From Colwellia sp. 39_35_sub15_T18 (GTDB taxonomy: Bacteria; Pseudomonadota; Gammaproteobacteria; Enterobacterales; Alteromonadaceae): a stretch of DNA of 64,000 nt. The stretch covers positions 1 to 64,000 of the forward strand of contig MAAE01000046.1 in NCBI GenBank assembly GCA_002162675.1. Direction: 5' to 3'. Every line of letters begins with the position of its first letter. Position 1 is the first letter of the stretch. A model generated the notes under the pieces. That model ran no database searches. It was given only the letters and a program-made list of their open reading frames with translations, and was not told the origin of the DNA. Positions 55,801 through 64,000 of this stretch are shown here, one piece after another. The translations under genes and the position numbers were made by a program.

Positions 55801-58185
55801 TTAATCAAAATTAAAAGATAACCCATAATATTTATTAACTTGTTTGGCACGCTCAGGGCAAAATTTATATGAATATTGCCCATTTACTTTCGATTTCCTG
55901 CGAGCAATTTGAATGTGCTTTAAGCCAAAATATTTTAAAAAAGCGGTTGAAAAAGCGCCTTTATTGTCATAACCATCTTTTTTAAAGTTAAATAAAGACG
56001 GGGTAATATCAGCCATTTTTATCACCTGATCGTGTAAAACGATTTCACCTTTATACGCAAAGTCTTCAGCAATGATTAATTCTTCATAATCATACGTACC
56101 TGTCAGTGAGTTTATATTTACCCCCAAAATATTGAATATTTTGGAAAAGACTATTTGTTTTATTCTTTCGGCAGAGTTTAAGTTGGCATCAGCATCAACG
56201 TGTCTGCAAAAATGCAGGTTCTTTAATTGCTTTTGACCTTTTGCTGAGTTATCAAAAGTTAATATATCGGTGTGTAGTTCAGGCTTATTAAGCACGTTAT
56301 AAAAACGTAAGGCTTCATATTTCTGTAATTCCTCTAACTCATTTATTGATAAGCATTCACGCTGATAGTTTTGATGTTCGTATTCTTTTGGTGATAATGT
56401 TTTTAACTTTGAAAATTTTTCAGGTGTTGGTTTAGTTAAATTTTGCATTGTGCTAGTTGTATATTCCGTATCATACTTAATGACTGTACCTGTCATTTCA
56501 AAGAGCATTAGTGTGGTATTAGCGTAGTTTTGTCTCATTTCATTATTATGTAATATTCGAGTAATGACACGTTCGGCTTCTGGGCAATTTTCGACTAATG
56601 CCAATTCATCTTCAAAGTTTTGCTCATTAGCTGTCTCTATTAATTCCTGCATTTTTATGGCGACTCTTGTAGGGAAGTAGTTTTTATTTCCCTCCACAAA
56701 AGACATTTGCAACAGGTTAGCGCATCGAAATCGACCTGAAGATTGTAGGAGTTGCGTTGGTAAAATTGTTTTACTAGCAAAGAAGTTAACTCGTTTAATT
56801 TTCTCTAGGGGAAAGTGTAAGCCGCTAGTCAAAACAGGAGAAATTTGAATATAATTATACTTGAGTAAAAAACTTTCAATATTTTTAATAAAGTCACTTC
56901 CTTCATCTTTCTTCAAGAATGCTGCATTGATAATTTTAGTGCTCTTTTTAGTTTTACTTTTAATTATGTCGTGGAGTTTAAAAAAATTGTTTGAATGAGT
57001 TTGTCCAGCATCTGAGAAGCTAACTTCATTCGAATTCTCACTTACTTGTTGAATAACTTTTTCAATATGACCATCTTGATTTAGCAACAATAACTCGCGC
57101 TGTGACATGATCACTGGATCAGTGTTTTCGATCAAATAAATAGTTTTACCTGTTTCTTTAATCACTTCTTTTGCGCTTAGATCGCTGAAAAGCGCGTCAG
57201 CAATGACTAGTTGCTGCTTGTGCATCAAATTAAAGAAACGTTTCATCGCTTGTGCTCTATCTGAAAGCAGACCCGATTTTTTTATTAACTGTTGTGTTAA
57301 TGCGAGCATACATTCTTCAAACTCCTCTATTAGTATTACTTTTGAGTTTGCTGCATACTCATAAAATTTATTATTGGTTGTTGCTGAATTTACACAGCAA
57401 ACAAGCCCTTTTAAATGAGAGATACTTTTGCCATTTTTCTTATTAAGGTAATGGCGAGGATCACTCTCGGCTATAATTTGTTTCGAAAGAGCAATGTCAG
57501 GGGTTATTAATGTTGGTTTGTAACCTTCGTTTAGACACAAGTAATTAAAGTATGGAGTAATACCGTGTAGACTTTTACCGCTACCCATTCCCCCCACCAA
57601 AACAGAAATTCCCTGCGTCTTTTTTATAAAGTCTAAAAGTTCATTTTTGTAACTGAGCTTAACTTCCACAATTTTTTCATTGGGTGCTGGTTTAATATAT
57701 TTTTTGACTTTATTTTGATGCTCTTTATAAAGTGCTTTAAATTTATTGAGTGAACTAGTGATATTAAGTTCAGGGCTAATATGTCGCTCAACTAATTGAA
57801 GAGCTGATTTTAGCGGCATTTTTGATGGTATTTGATGTTTGAGGTTATCAAACAATATTTCAATAGCATTGCTTAGTAAAATTGGCTCATGTGCAATGCT
57901 GAGTATTTTTAACAAATTATTTAGATTAGTCTCCTCCTTATCTTTTAGTTCAGAAAAGTCATAGTGCAAAGTGTTATTAAGGTAAACAATAGCACCGTGT
58001 TTAAAAGCTAATTTAATCACTGTTTTAATATTTATGCCCGTAGCGATAAATATTTTGTTGCTAGTACTGTTCTTTAACGCATGTTTAAGATCTTTTGTTT
58101 CATAACAAAACAACTCATCATTTGCCGCAGTTTGAATGCCATAATCGTTATTAAAGTATTTAATTGTAAGTGTGTTTTCTTTCAT
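55801..58185 (-). CDS. Replication-type P-loop ATPase (origin-binding helicase-like)
   Basis: A 794-residue protein. A ~190-residue N-terminal region precedes a P-loop, GGMGSGKS (198–205), a Walker-B-like IEEFEEC and SF2-like later motifs (SGRFRCANLLQMSF). This resembles herpes-type origin-binding or CyRepA1 plasmid replication proteins. It is on the same strand as the mobilisation genes. A replication role in the excised element is likely but unproven. The fold of the N-terminus is not recognised. Confidence 0.65.
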   Translation of the reverse strand: MKENTLTIKYFNNDYGIQTAANDELFCYETKDLKHALKNSTSNKIFIATGINIKTVIKLAFKHGAIVYLNNTLHYDFSELKDKEETNLNNLLKILSIAHEPILLSNAIEILFDNLKHQIPSKMPLKSALQLVERHISPELNITSSLNKFKALYKEHQNKVKKYIKPAPNEKIVEVKLSYKNELLDFIKKTQGISVLVGGMGSGKSLHGITPYFNYLCLNEGYKPTLITPDIALSKQIIAESDPRHYLNKKNGKSISHLKGLVCCVNSATTNNKFYEYAANSKVILIEEFEECMLALTQQLIKKSGLLSDRAQAMKRFFNLMHKQQLVIADALFSDLSAKEVIKETGKTIYLIENTDPVIMSQRELLLLNQDGHIEKVIQQVSENSNEVSFSDAGQTHSNNFFKLHDIIKSKTKKSTKIINAAFLKKDEGSDFIKNIESFLLKYNYIQISPVLTSGLHFPLEKIKRVNFFASKTILPTQLLQSSGRFRCANLLQMSFVEGNKNYFPTRVAIKMQELIETANEQNFEDELALVENCPEAERVITRILHNNEMRQNYANTTLMLFEMTGTVIKYDTEYTTSTMQNLTKPTPEKFSKLKTLSPKEYEHQNYQRECLSINELEELQKYEALRFYNVLNKPELHTDILTFDNSAKGQKQLKNLHFCRHVDADANLNSAERIKQIVFSKIFNILGVNINSLTGTYDYEELIIAEDFAYKGEIVLHDQVIKMADITPSLFNFKKDGYDNKGAFSTAFLKYFGLKHIQIARRKSKVNGQYSYKFCPERAKQVNKYYGLSFNFD

Positions 58186-58401
58186 TTTTTTACTCCAGAG
58201 TTAATGTCTGAAGATATGCTAACTTAAAAATAATCATAATAAAATTAGTAGATTACAATATAATTCCTTGCTGTTTACAGTGCTTTTATTAGTTTTTATA
58301 AGTAGTTTTATATTTTTCAAAAGCATATTAATAGCTATTAATAAGATAAATTTAATTTGATTGTTTTTTTAGAAAAAATTATTTTTTTATTAAGTTGTAT
58401 T

Positions 58402-58450
58402 GTCCCAAAATCACCATATTTATATATATAAGATATAGCGATTTTGGGAC
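58402..58450. repeat. 11-bp inverted repeat, candidate replication site
   Basis: GTCCCAAAATC (58402–58412) and GATTTTGGGAC (58440–58450) flank an AT-only stretch rich in TATA. It lies between the relaxase and replication genes, typical of a plasmid-like origin or a Rep operator. Confidence 0.65.
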
Positions 58451-58466
58451 GTGTTATCATATGAAG

Positions 58467-59858
58467 TTAAAAGATAGATATTTCCTGCGAAGCAGGGGGA
58501 GTTAAATTGTTTGCTTTTTTTGTTGAAGATTGTAATTTATCTTTTGAGACTAATAGACAGCCGTGCTCACTCAATATTTTATGGTTTTTCGGATGCTTTA
58601 CTAGCGCATTAACCTTGCTATGACTACCGTTCACATAAGAGCATTCAGAGATACCCGCATTTAATTTTCCAAGCTCAAAGTGTTCTTTTTCTTTTTTGTC
58701 AGGATTCCTACGATTTAGCCAAGAAAAGTAAGCTTCGAGCAATATTCTTAATGTACGCATCTGCATTATATCGCTCTCTATTTGTTGTTTTGTCCTGCCT
58801 TGAGTTTGAACTGGAAACCAAAAATTAAGCATTTTATAGCGATGAAGCCTTTTATTCATTGGGTATTTACTAACGGCATTATTAGGAATGAGTAAATAAT
58901 GCTGGTTTGGCATTTCATCAGTTAATTTGTTACTTTGAAAACCATTATTTATCAGTGCTGTTAATTTTTTTTCTTGGCTGTTTAATTGTTCAATATCCTG
59001 CCAGTGTAATGATTTATCGTAAAAAACTTTTCTCGATTGTAAGTTACCCCACTTGTAACCTTTTCCGAGCTTGCTAGCACGATAACTTTCACCACCAAGG
59101 CTAAAGCTTAAACCAACGGCTTCACCCTGTTTAAGCTGCACATAGCAGCCTATACCTTGTTTGTTTAATTTATCGATAAATATTGGTAGAGGCATTTCAA
59201 AATTTTTATTGTTGCTAGTTGGAATTACATGATCAATAGCATTTCTAATAAGTTGTAACTTTGTTTTATAAGTTGCATTGTTAATTTTATTACAAACGTC
59301 ACCGATAAATGGGTTATTGTCAGCTTGTAATGAGTATTTTTGTTCTAACTCATGGCGTATGAGTGCAGACTTTTCAAAATTTTGACTGTCCGTTTGTTTT
59401 TTATATGGTGGAGTATTTCCAATGCATGATAATAGCAAATGTGCGTGATTTTGAGCTGTATTAGAATGATTTGAAGCTACCCAATGATGGTGAGTATAAC
59501 CCATCATTTTAACATAATCGGTTATCAGTGAGTGCCATTGAGAGTTTGTTAATTTTTCTCCCGCTCTTAGTGATAATACTATGTGCATAAATGGCTTTTT
59601 CACGCGTCTATTCTTTTGCTCTATTGCATCAAATTTTTCTATCAAATAAGTTAGATCAGGCTGTATATGTTTTCCTGATTTATCTAAAAATGAATGAAAG
59701 GGATCTGGTGCACATAAAGAATCGCTAGCGCCAATAAATTTAACATTGTCACTATTTTTATTATCATCAGATTTTGATGTGTCGAAAATATATTCGATTA
59801 CAGCGGCAACACGACCACGTGCATCACTCTTGAAAGTGGGAAGGAATTCAATAATCAT
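58467..59858 (-). CDS. Relaxase (MobA/MobL-like)
   Basis: A 463-residue relaxase. The family segment FMHIVLSLRAGEKLTNSQW is followed by the metal-binding NHSNTAQNHAHLLLS (H131, H138, H140). Y23 in IEYIF is a candidate nicking tyrosine. It would nick oriT and lead transfer of one strand using a helper conjugation system. The start overlaps the accessory gene stop by one base (TAATG), so the pair is translated together. Confidence 0.85.
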   Translation of the reverse strand: MIIEFLPTFKSDARGRVAAVIEYIFDTSKSDDNKNSDNVKFIGASDSLCAPDPFHSFLDKSGKHIQPDLTYLIEKFDAIEQKNRRVKKPFMHIVLSLRAGEKLTNSQWHSLITDYVKMMGYTHHHWVASNHSNTAQNHAHLLLSCIGNTPPYKKQTDSQNFEKSALIRHELEQKYSLQADNNPFIGDVCNKINNATYKTKLQLIRNAIDHVIPTSNNKNFEMPLPIFIDKLNKQGIGCYVQLKQGEAVGLSFSLGGESYRASKLGKGYKWGNLQSRKVFYDKSLHWQDIEQLNSQEKKLTALINNGFQSNKLTDEMPNQHYLLIPNNAVSKYPMNKRLHRYKMLNFWFPVQTQGRTKQQIESDIMQMRTLRILLEAYFSWLNRRNPDKKEKEHFELGKLNAGISECSYVNGSHSKVNALVKHPKNHKILSEHGCLLVSKDKLQSSTKKANNLTPPASQEISIF

Positions 59859-60352
59859 TAGTGAGACCCCTCTTCGTTGATCATAAAAGCAGCCATTTCA
59901 ATAAGGTCGTCACTTGTTAAGGTGGCGTACACTATGTTTTTAATCACTTGTTTGTTATTTAGATCAGCGCGAAAAAAATGGGATAATGTCCAAAGCGACT
60001 CATCAACCTCTTTCACATCTTTAATGATATTTGTTAAAGAATTTAACTTGTCAGTTTCAGATTGTTCTTGATAGTGAAGCGCATCAGACTCCATTTGAGC
60101 GATTAGGCGATTTAACGAGTAAACACCTGTCGTTAATGTTTTTGCTAGTTCTTTATTGATTTCAGGTACAACTATAGCTATTTTTGCTTCCTCGGATAAA
60201 GAAAGTAGTAGCTGATGGCGTAGAAATTGACTGAAGTTGTCAATAGTTGATTTTTCAAACTCTTCTCTTACAAAGTGATATTCAGTGCAAGATAAATATG
60301 ATGAGAAGCGGTTTGTTCTGCGTTCGTCTTTTATTTCGTGATTTTTGATCAT
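59858..60352 (-). CDS. MobC-like relaxosome accessory protein
   Basis: A 164-residue protein. The N-terminal RFSSYLSCTEYHFVREEFE and STIDNFSQFLRHQLL form a ribbon-helix-helix-like start typical of MobC proteins. A helical C-terminus (LNRLIAQMESDALHYQEQ) follows. It is expected to bind oriT and load the relaxase, with which it overlaps by one base. It lies next to the candidate oriT repeats. Confidence 0.75.
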   Translation of the reverse strand: MIKNHEIKDERRTNRFSSYLSCTEYHFVREEFEKSTIDNFSQFLRHQLLLSLSEEAKIAIVVPEINKELAKTLTTGVYSLNRLIAQMESDALHYQEQSETDKLNSLTNIIKDVKEVDESLWTLSHFFRADLNNKQVIKNIVYATLTSDDLIEMAAFMINEEGSH

Positions 60353-60438
60353 AACAGTACCTAGTTTGTTATGACGATAGCTATTGTATTCTTACTTTGC
60401 CTATTTCCGTAATTCGTCGATTAATATTTAATTAAAGT

Positions 60439-60497
60439 GTCTGCGGGAGCAGACCTATTTTTGTCAAATAAGGCTAAGACATTAGCCTTATTTGACA
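60439..60497. promoter_or_regulatory. Candidate oriT hairpins upstream of mob genes
   Basis: Two perfect inverted repeats lie 87–145 bases from the mobC start: GTCTGC-GGGA-GCAGAC (60439–60454) and a 16-bp stem TGTCAAATAAGGCTAA (60462–60477) with loop GACA and its complement (60482–60497). Position and structure fit an oriT, though a terminator or mob operator is possible. The rest of 60353–60743 holds no gene I can support. Confidence 0.55.
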
Positions 60498-60743
60498 TAC
60501 CCTGCTTACTATGAACTTTCACTTTAAGCAGTGCTTATATAAATAAGAACACAAAAAAAAACAGAGTGCAATCTTTTAATCTGTTGTTTTTTATGGTTTT
60601 TTGTTTCTGTATATATTAAAACAAGACAATGTATTTAAGTGTGAAGTATAAAGAACTGGTTAATTGAAAAATAAATATAACCTTGCTAAATAAAGTAGAT
60701 AGCAAGGGAGGGGGATTGAACTAAAAAATAATTTTTAATTAAA

Positions 60744-62372
60744 TTAAATAGATTGAATTTTTAACCAAGTCGTTGTCTTTTTATCGTTAATATTATTTTC
60801 TTTGATGTGTTCTTTGGCAAATTTAACAAAAGCCATCCAGTCATTTTTAAGCATTTGATTTTGGCTTGGTAATGTTTTGCCGTTTATAAAAATATCAAAC
60901 TCTTCTAAAATTGATTTTGGGATTTTATCTCTATCTGCTTGGACGATGTTTAGCTCGTGGATCTCGGAAGTATTATTTATTAGAGGGGAAGTTGCTTCAC
61001 CTTGAGTTACTGTTTTATTGTTATTAAAAACATCCTTTGAACCTTGCTTTAAAGCATCATCATCAATATGAGTATAGTATTTTGCTGTGGTTTCAACGGT
61101 ATCACCAAGCGCTTTTGCTGTAACTTCAATACCATTATTTTTTGCCATTCTTGTCGCAAAGGATGCCCTAAATGTATAAAGCCTAGCCATACGTTTTAAT
61201 CCATATTTCACTTTTATGGCTTGCCAAACAGGCTTATAGATTGAATCAGACACGTGGCCTGACTTGGATATAACAGGAGAGGGGAACATATGTTCAAAAG
61301 CATTAGGCGTATAAATCAAGTCAATATACTGACGAATTTTTTGCCAATATTTTTTTGAGTGAGGGAAAACATCTCTATCAATCTCATTTTTACTGATATT
61401 GGCAGGGATAAATATTTTTTCTTCATCTAAAAACCAGTTACTCCGAAAGTTTTTAAATATCTCTGCATTTCTAGCTCCTGTTAAAATCATTGTTGCTACA
61501 ATAATTTTTCCCATTATATTACCAGGAGTATCTCCACGAAAAATAAATTTGATTAGATCGTCATAATCCATCGAGTAAGTATCTATCTTAGTGTTTTTGT
61601 TTCGAGGGAATAAATTTGTATTACCATCCATTCTATTTGAAGCTATATAACCTTTTCTTTCACATACGTTAAACATGGCATTTAACATAGTGTAATTTTT
61701 TCTCATTGTGTCGGTACTAATTAATTTCTCAGTATTATTTTGAGCATTGATACTAGGTGTTGTTCCCCAATGCTCTTTAAATTTTTCAGGCCAGTTTTTA
61801 TTCACGTCTCTTAATTTAAAATGGATCCATGGATCAAATGCACTGAGAATACTTCTAATTGTTTGTTCTCTAACTGGCTTGCTTTGCTTGTTTTTTAGTC
61901 CAGTTGTTTGTCTGTCCTTCTTATAAAGCGTTTTGACATATTCCTTAATTGTCATATCGCCAACTGTTTTATTTTTTTGATCAAGTATGGCGTTATCTTT
62001 AACATATTGATGAAAGCGTTCTTTGGCAATGCGAACAATTGCTTCATTTTCTAAGTAATGATTGCTGTCTTTTCGTTTTACCCATGTACCTAATTTTCGC
62101 CCCATTTTACGATTTATGTAGGGATAAAAAGTTTTCGTCGTTTTCCCTACTCTTAAAACTAACTTCCCCCCATGATCTTGTTCGTTAATATCAGAATCAT
62201 AAAGATCTCGTGGATAGCCACTAGTAATGTAGGGAAGTTTTTCAATTAATCCATCTTTAAAGAGAAATGTAGATCTTGATGATACACGCTTATTGTCAGA
62301 CTGAGTTGTGAACATTTTTGTTAGATCATATTTATCGCTAGGGAATTTACCTTTCTCGTCTTTTTTGCTCAT
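60744..62372 (-). CDS. Tyrosine recombinase, likely element integrase
   Basis: A 542-residue integrase with a large N-terminal arm-binding region and a core-binding domain. The catalytic domain has Arg I in LTGARNAEIFKNF, a TFRASFATRM segment with the second Arg (HxxR His replaced by Tyr), LGDTVETT in place of the usual LGH, and a nucleophile in AKYYTHID. It is the gene nearest the right attachment site (62607), so it most likely drives integration at the tRNA anticodon loop. The two His substitutions are unusual but also seen in some divergent integrases. Confidence 0.85.
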   Translation of the reverse strand: MSKKDEKGKFPSDKYDLTKMFTTQSDNKRVSSRSTFLFKDGLIEKLPYITSGYPRDLYDSDINEQDHGGKLVLRVGKTTKTFYPYINRKMGRKLGTWVKRKDSNHYLENEAIVRIAKERFHQYVKDNAILDQKNKTVGDMTIKEYVKTLYKKDRQTTGLKNKQSKPVREQTIRSILSAFDPWIHFKLRDVNKNWPEKFKEHWGTTPSINAQNNTEKLISTDTMRKNYTMLNAMFNVCERKGYIASNRMDGNTNLFPRNKNTKIDTYSMDYDDLIKFIFRGDTPGNIMGKIIVATMILTGARNAEIFKNFRSNWFLDEEKIFIPANISKNEIDRDVFPHSKKYWQKIRQYIDLIYTPNAFEHMFPSPVISKSGHVSDSIYKPVWQAIKVKYGLKRMARLYTFRASFATRMAKNNGIEVTAKALGDTVETTAKYYTHIDDDALKQGSKDVFNNNKTVTQGEATSPLINNTSEIHELNIVQADRDKIPKSILEEFDIFINGKTLPSQNQMLKNDWMAFVKFAKEHIKENNINDKKTTTWLKIQSI

Positions 62373-62606
62373 TTATTAGCCATAACACCTTTTTAATATT
62401 ATTGATTATTGTAGTGCAATAATAGTGATAAATATACCTTGGTAGTTCATAGAATAGTTCAGGTTGAATTTTGAACGTATATTTAAGTGAATTAATAATA
62501 AAATGTTTTATCGTGTTTTTATATTTAAGTTTATGTATATATTGGTAAAATATTAAATTTGTTTCGGTTTTATATTTACATAAAATAATAGTATTTCATT
62601 AGTTGC

Positions 62607-62648
62607 CCCTTAGGAGGGGTGCACTCTATCCAGCTGAGTTACGAGGAC
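62607..62648 (-). pseudogene. 5' half of tRNA-Arg(CCU), right attachment site
   Basis: On the minus strand this reads GTCCTCG acceptor, D-arm ACTC-AGCTGGATA-GAGT, anticodon stem CACCC and loop CTCCTAA, then leaves the tRNA sequence. Its acceptor pairs exactly with the CGAGGAC at 39376–39382. The 13-bp core at 62607–62619 is the repeat shared with the left junction. The gene is therefore interrupted, not restored. Confidence 0.93.
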
Positions 62649-62812
62649 TTTAGATTTATAACAGCGCTATGGTACAAAATATTTTACCTAAAGTTAAATA
62701 AAATAATCTAGTTATAAACTTTTTTTTAAAAAACTCAGAGGCAAGGGCTGTTAGAAAACTCTTTAATGACGATAAATTTTGCACTACAGAGTTTAAAGTC
62801 TAAAAATATCAT

Positions 62813-63424
62813 TTATGATTTCATGGCTAAGACAACCCCAAAAGATAATAAACCGACACCACAGGCTTGATTTAATCTTTTTTTCATTGTTATTAAGTAC
62901 CCTTGAAAGTGCTTAGAAGTAAAAACTACTGAAACTAAGCTAAACCATATTCCATGAAGTAGGGCAATATACAGCCCATACCATAGTACATAGCTATTGG
63001 TGCTTGGCTCCGATGAAATGAGTTGGCTGAAAAGGCTAATGAAAAATAACATTGTTTTGGGGTTCAGCATATTACAGAAAAATCCCTGCATTAAGTATTG
63101 TGAGGGTTTTGTAGTGGTTGAACTTTTTCCTATCTTCTCCAACGTATCATTTGCGGTCAAAATGCTTTTCACACCTAAATAAATTAAATAAGCCGCTCCA
63201 GCGTATTTAATTAAAGTAAAGAGTAGTTCATTTTGTGAGATTAAGTAACTTATTCCTAACAGTGAATAACTGATGTGAACGCCAATAGCTAGACTTATCC
63301 CACAGGCTGTTAAAATGCCAGAGCTTCTTCCTGCATTAATGCTATTTTTAAGCACCAAAACAAAATCAGCTCCAGGGCTGATAACAATTAATAATCCAAT
63401 GATGGCAAGGCTGATGATTTCCAT
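62813..63424 (-). CDS. LysE-family amino acid exporter
   Basis: A 203-residue LysE/RhtB-type exporter. It has the family N-terminus ISPGADFVLVLKNSI, the middle FFCNMLNPKTMLFFISLF and about six hydrophobic helices. Such proteins export amino acids or related metabolites. The divergent gene (63529) is a LysR regulator, the usual arrangement for this family (compare ArgP/LysG), so it probably controls this gene. It lies outside the mobile element. Confidence 0.88.
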   Translation of the reverse strand: MEIISLAIIGLLIVISPGADFVLVLKNSINAGRSSGILTACGISLAIGVHISYSLLGISYLISQNELLFTLIKYAGAAYLIYLGVKSILTANDTLEKIGKSSTTTKPSQYLMQGFFCNMLNPKTMLFFISLFSQLISSEPSTNSYVLWYGLYIALLHGIWFSLVSVVFTSKHFQGYLITMKKRLNQACGVGLLSFGVVLAMKS

Positions 63425-63528
63425 AGATGTTCCAAATGATAGTTTAAAGTTGAGTTGGAGATTGTATCTATAGTTTCTTCACACTATAATCGAAATAATA
63501 TCAATAAACCTGTGAGAAAAAGTAACAA

Positions 63529-64000
63529 GTGAGACATTTAAAGGCGTTTCATGTTTTCGATATAGCCGCGGGTTCTGCTAGTTTTAGTGAGGCGGCAACA
63601 AAGCTTTGTATAACGCATGGTGCCGTCAGTAAACAAATAAAAATACTAGAGAATTACCTTGCTATCGACTTATTTCATCGGCAAGGAAGAAACGTGCGCT
63701 TAACACCTGAAGGAGAGTTACTTAAAGGTTACACAGTGCAATCATTTCAGGCACTTAATGCTGGAGTTCATCAATTGTCCCAAGTTAACAGTCGTTGTCT
63801 CGATGTTTCTTGTGAACCCACATTGACGATGCGTTGGTTAATGCCTCGTATCGCTAATTTTTATGAAAACAACCCAAATACAGATGTAAGGTTATCTACC
63901 GCTGGTGGGCCTGTAATTTTAGGCTCGAGTGGTTTATCGTTGGCAATTAGACGTGACGATTTTGAATTAACTCAAGATTATAATAAAGAACCACTCGTTG
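63529..64000 (+). CDS. LysR-family regulator, cut by window end
   Basis: This gene runs off the window; at least 157 residues are visible. The winged helix reads LKAFHVFDIAAGSASFSEAATKLCITHGAVSKQIKILE, then LFHRQGRNVRLTPEG and the start of the effector domain (LDVSCEPTLTMRWLMPRI). It is of GcvA-like type. The start is GTG 63529, 104 bases from the divergent LysE exporter gene it likely regulates. Confidence 0.87.
   Translation, partial: MRHLKAFHVFDIAAGSASFSEAATKLCITHGAVSKQIKILENYLAIDLFHRQGRNVRLTPEGELLKGYTVQSFQALNAGVHQLSQVNSRCLDVSCEPTLTMRWLMPRIANFYENNPNTDVRLSTAGGPVILGSSGLSLAIRRDDFELTQDYNKEPLV

Larger units (their letters stand above)
39407..62619. mobile_element. Integrative mobilizable element in tRNA-Arg(CCU)
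   Basis: A ~23.2 kb element bounded by a 13-bp direct repeat CCCTTAGGAGGGG (39407–39419 and 62607–62619) that lies in the anticodon loop of a split tRNA-Arg gene. It holds two tyrosine-recombinase-family genes, a relaxase, a MobC-like protein, a replication-type ATPase, a replacement tRNA and signalling/secretion cargo. No conjugative pilus or coupling-protein gene is visible, so it would need a helper to transfer. Confidence 0.85.

Overview
The window looks like chromosome from an AT-rich marine gammaproteobacterium of the Colwellia/Thalassotalea (Alteromonadales) type. The reasons are low GC, TonB-dependent receptors, a TorT-like sensory cluster, an epd–tkt pair and a SEC-C protein of marine type. 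No ribosomal RNA is present and this assignment is by protein character only.

Layout. 1–1.65 kb: an IS110-family transposase with a ~480-base noncoding tail that may encode a bridge RNA, abutting a truncated glpQ at a perfect 20-bp inverted repeat. 2.1–11.1 kb: a polyphosphate region. On the plus strand it holds a lysine/alanine-rich histone-like protein, two ribbon-helix-helix proteins with lysine-rich tails, a CHAD protein, a ParA ATPase, a CYTH enzyme, a Nudix hydrolase and an HhH protein with a 72-bp lysine repeat. Facing it are ppx and ppk. 11.2–12.1 kb: decayed IS3 transposase and Fic genes. 12.2–15.0 kb: small housekeeping or hypothetical genes. 15.1–23.8 kb: a sucrose-utilisation locus (LacI regulator, sucrose phosphorylase, MFS transporter, TonB receptor, fructokinase) with two identical 14-bp palindromic operators. 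24–26 kb: an Old Yellow Enzyme with a divergent LysR regulator. 26.4–31.9 kb: a periplasmic-binding-protein/histidine-kinase/receiver signalling group and a serine hydrolase. 32–36.3 kb: an HDOD protein, epd and tkt. 36.5–38.9 kb: a CHASE-type sensor kinase split by a one-base frameshift.

39.4–62.6 kb is a ~23.2 kb integrative mobilizable element inserted in the anticodon region of a tRNA-Arg(CCU) gene. The 3' half of the tRNA lies at 39372–39419 and the 5' half at 62607–62648. They share a 13-bp core, and neither junction restores the gene. A complete, different tRNA-Arg(CCU) lies just inside the left end (39617–39693) and probably replaces the broken one. The element carries two tyrosine-recombinase-family genes, a relaxase, a MobC-like protein, a replication-type ATPase and candidate oriT/ori repeats. 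Its cargo includes an ECF sigma factor, a transmembrane Ser/Thr kinase and a Ser/Thr phosphatase, which together suggest a phospho-switch. The rest of the cargo is a TonB receptor, two lipoproteins (one a metallopeptidase), a subtilase, a DsbC-like protein and a large periplasmic protein. After the right end come a LysE exporter and the start of a divergent LysR regulator.

Two hypotheses deserve attention. One is a ParA/CHAD/lysine-rich system that may position or partition polyphosphate granules. The other is a mobile element that breaks a host tRNA gene and supplies its own replacement.
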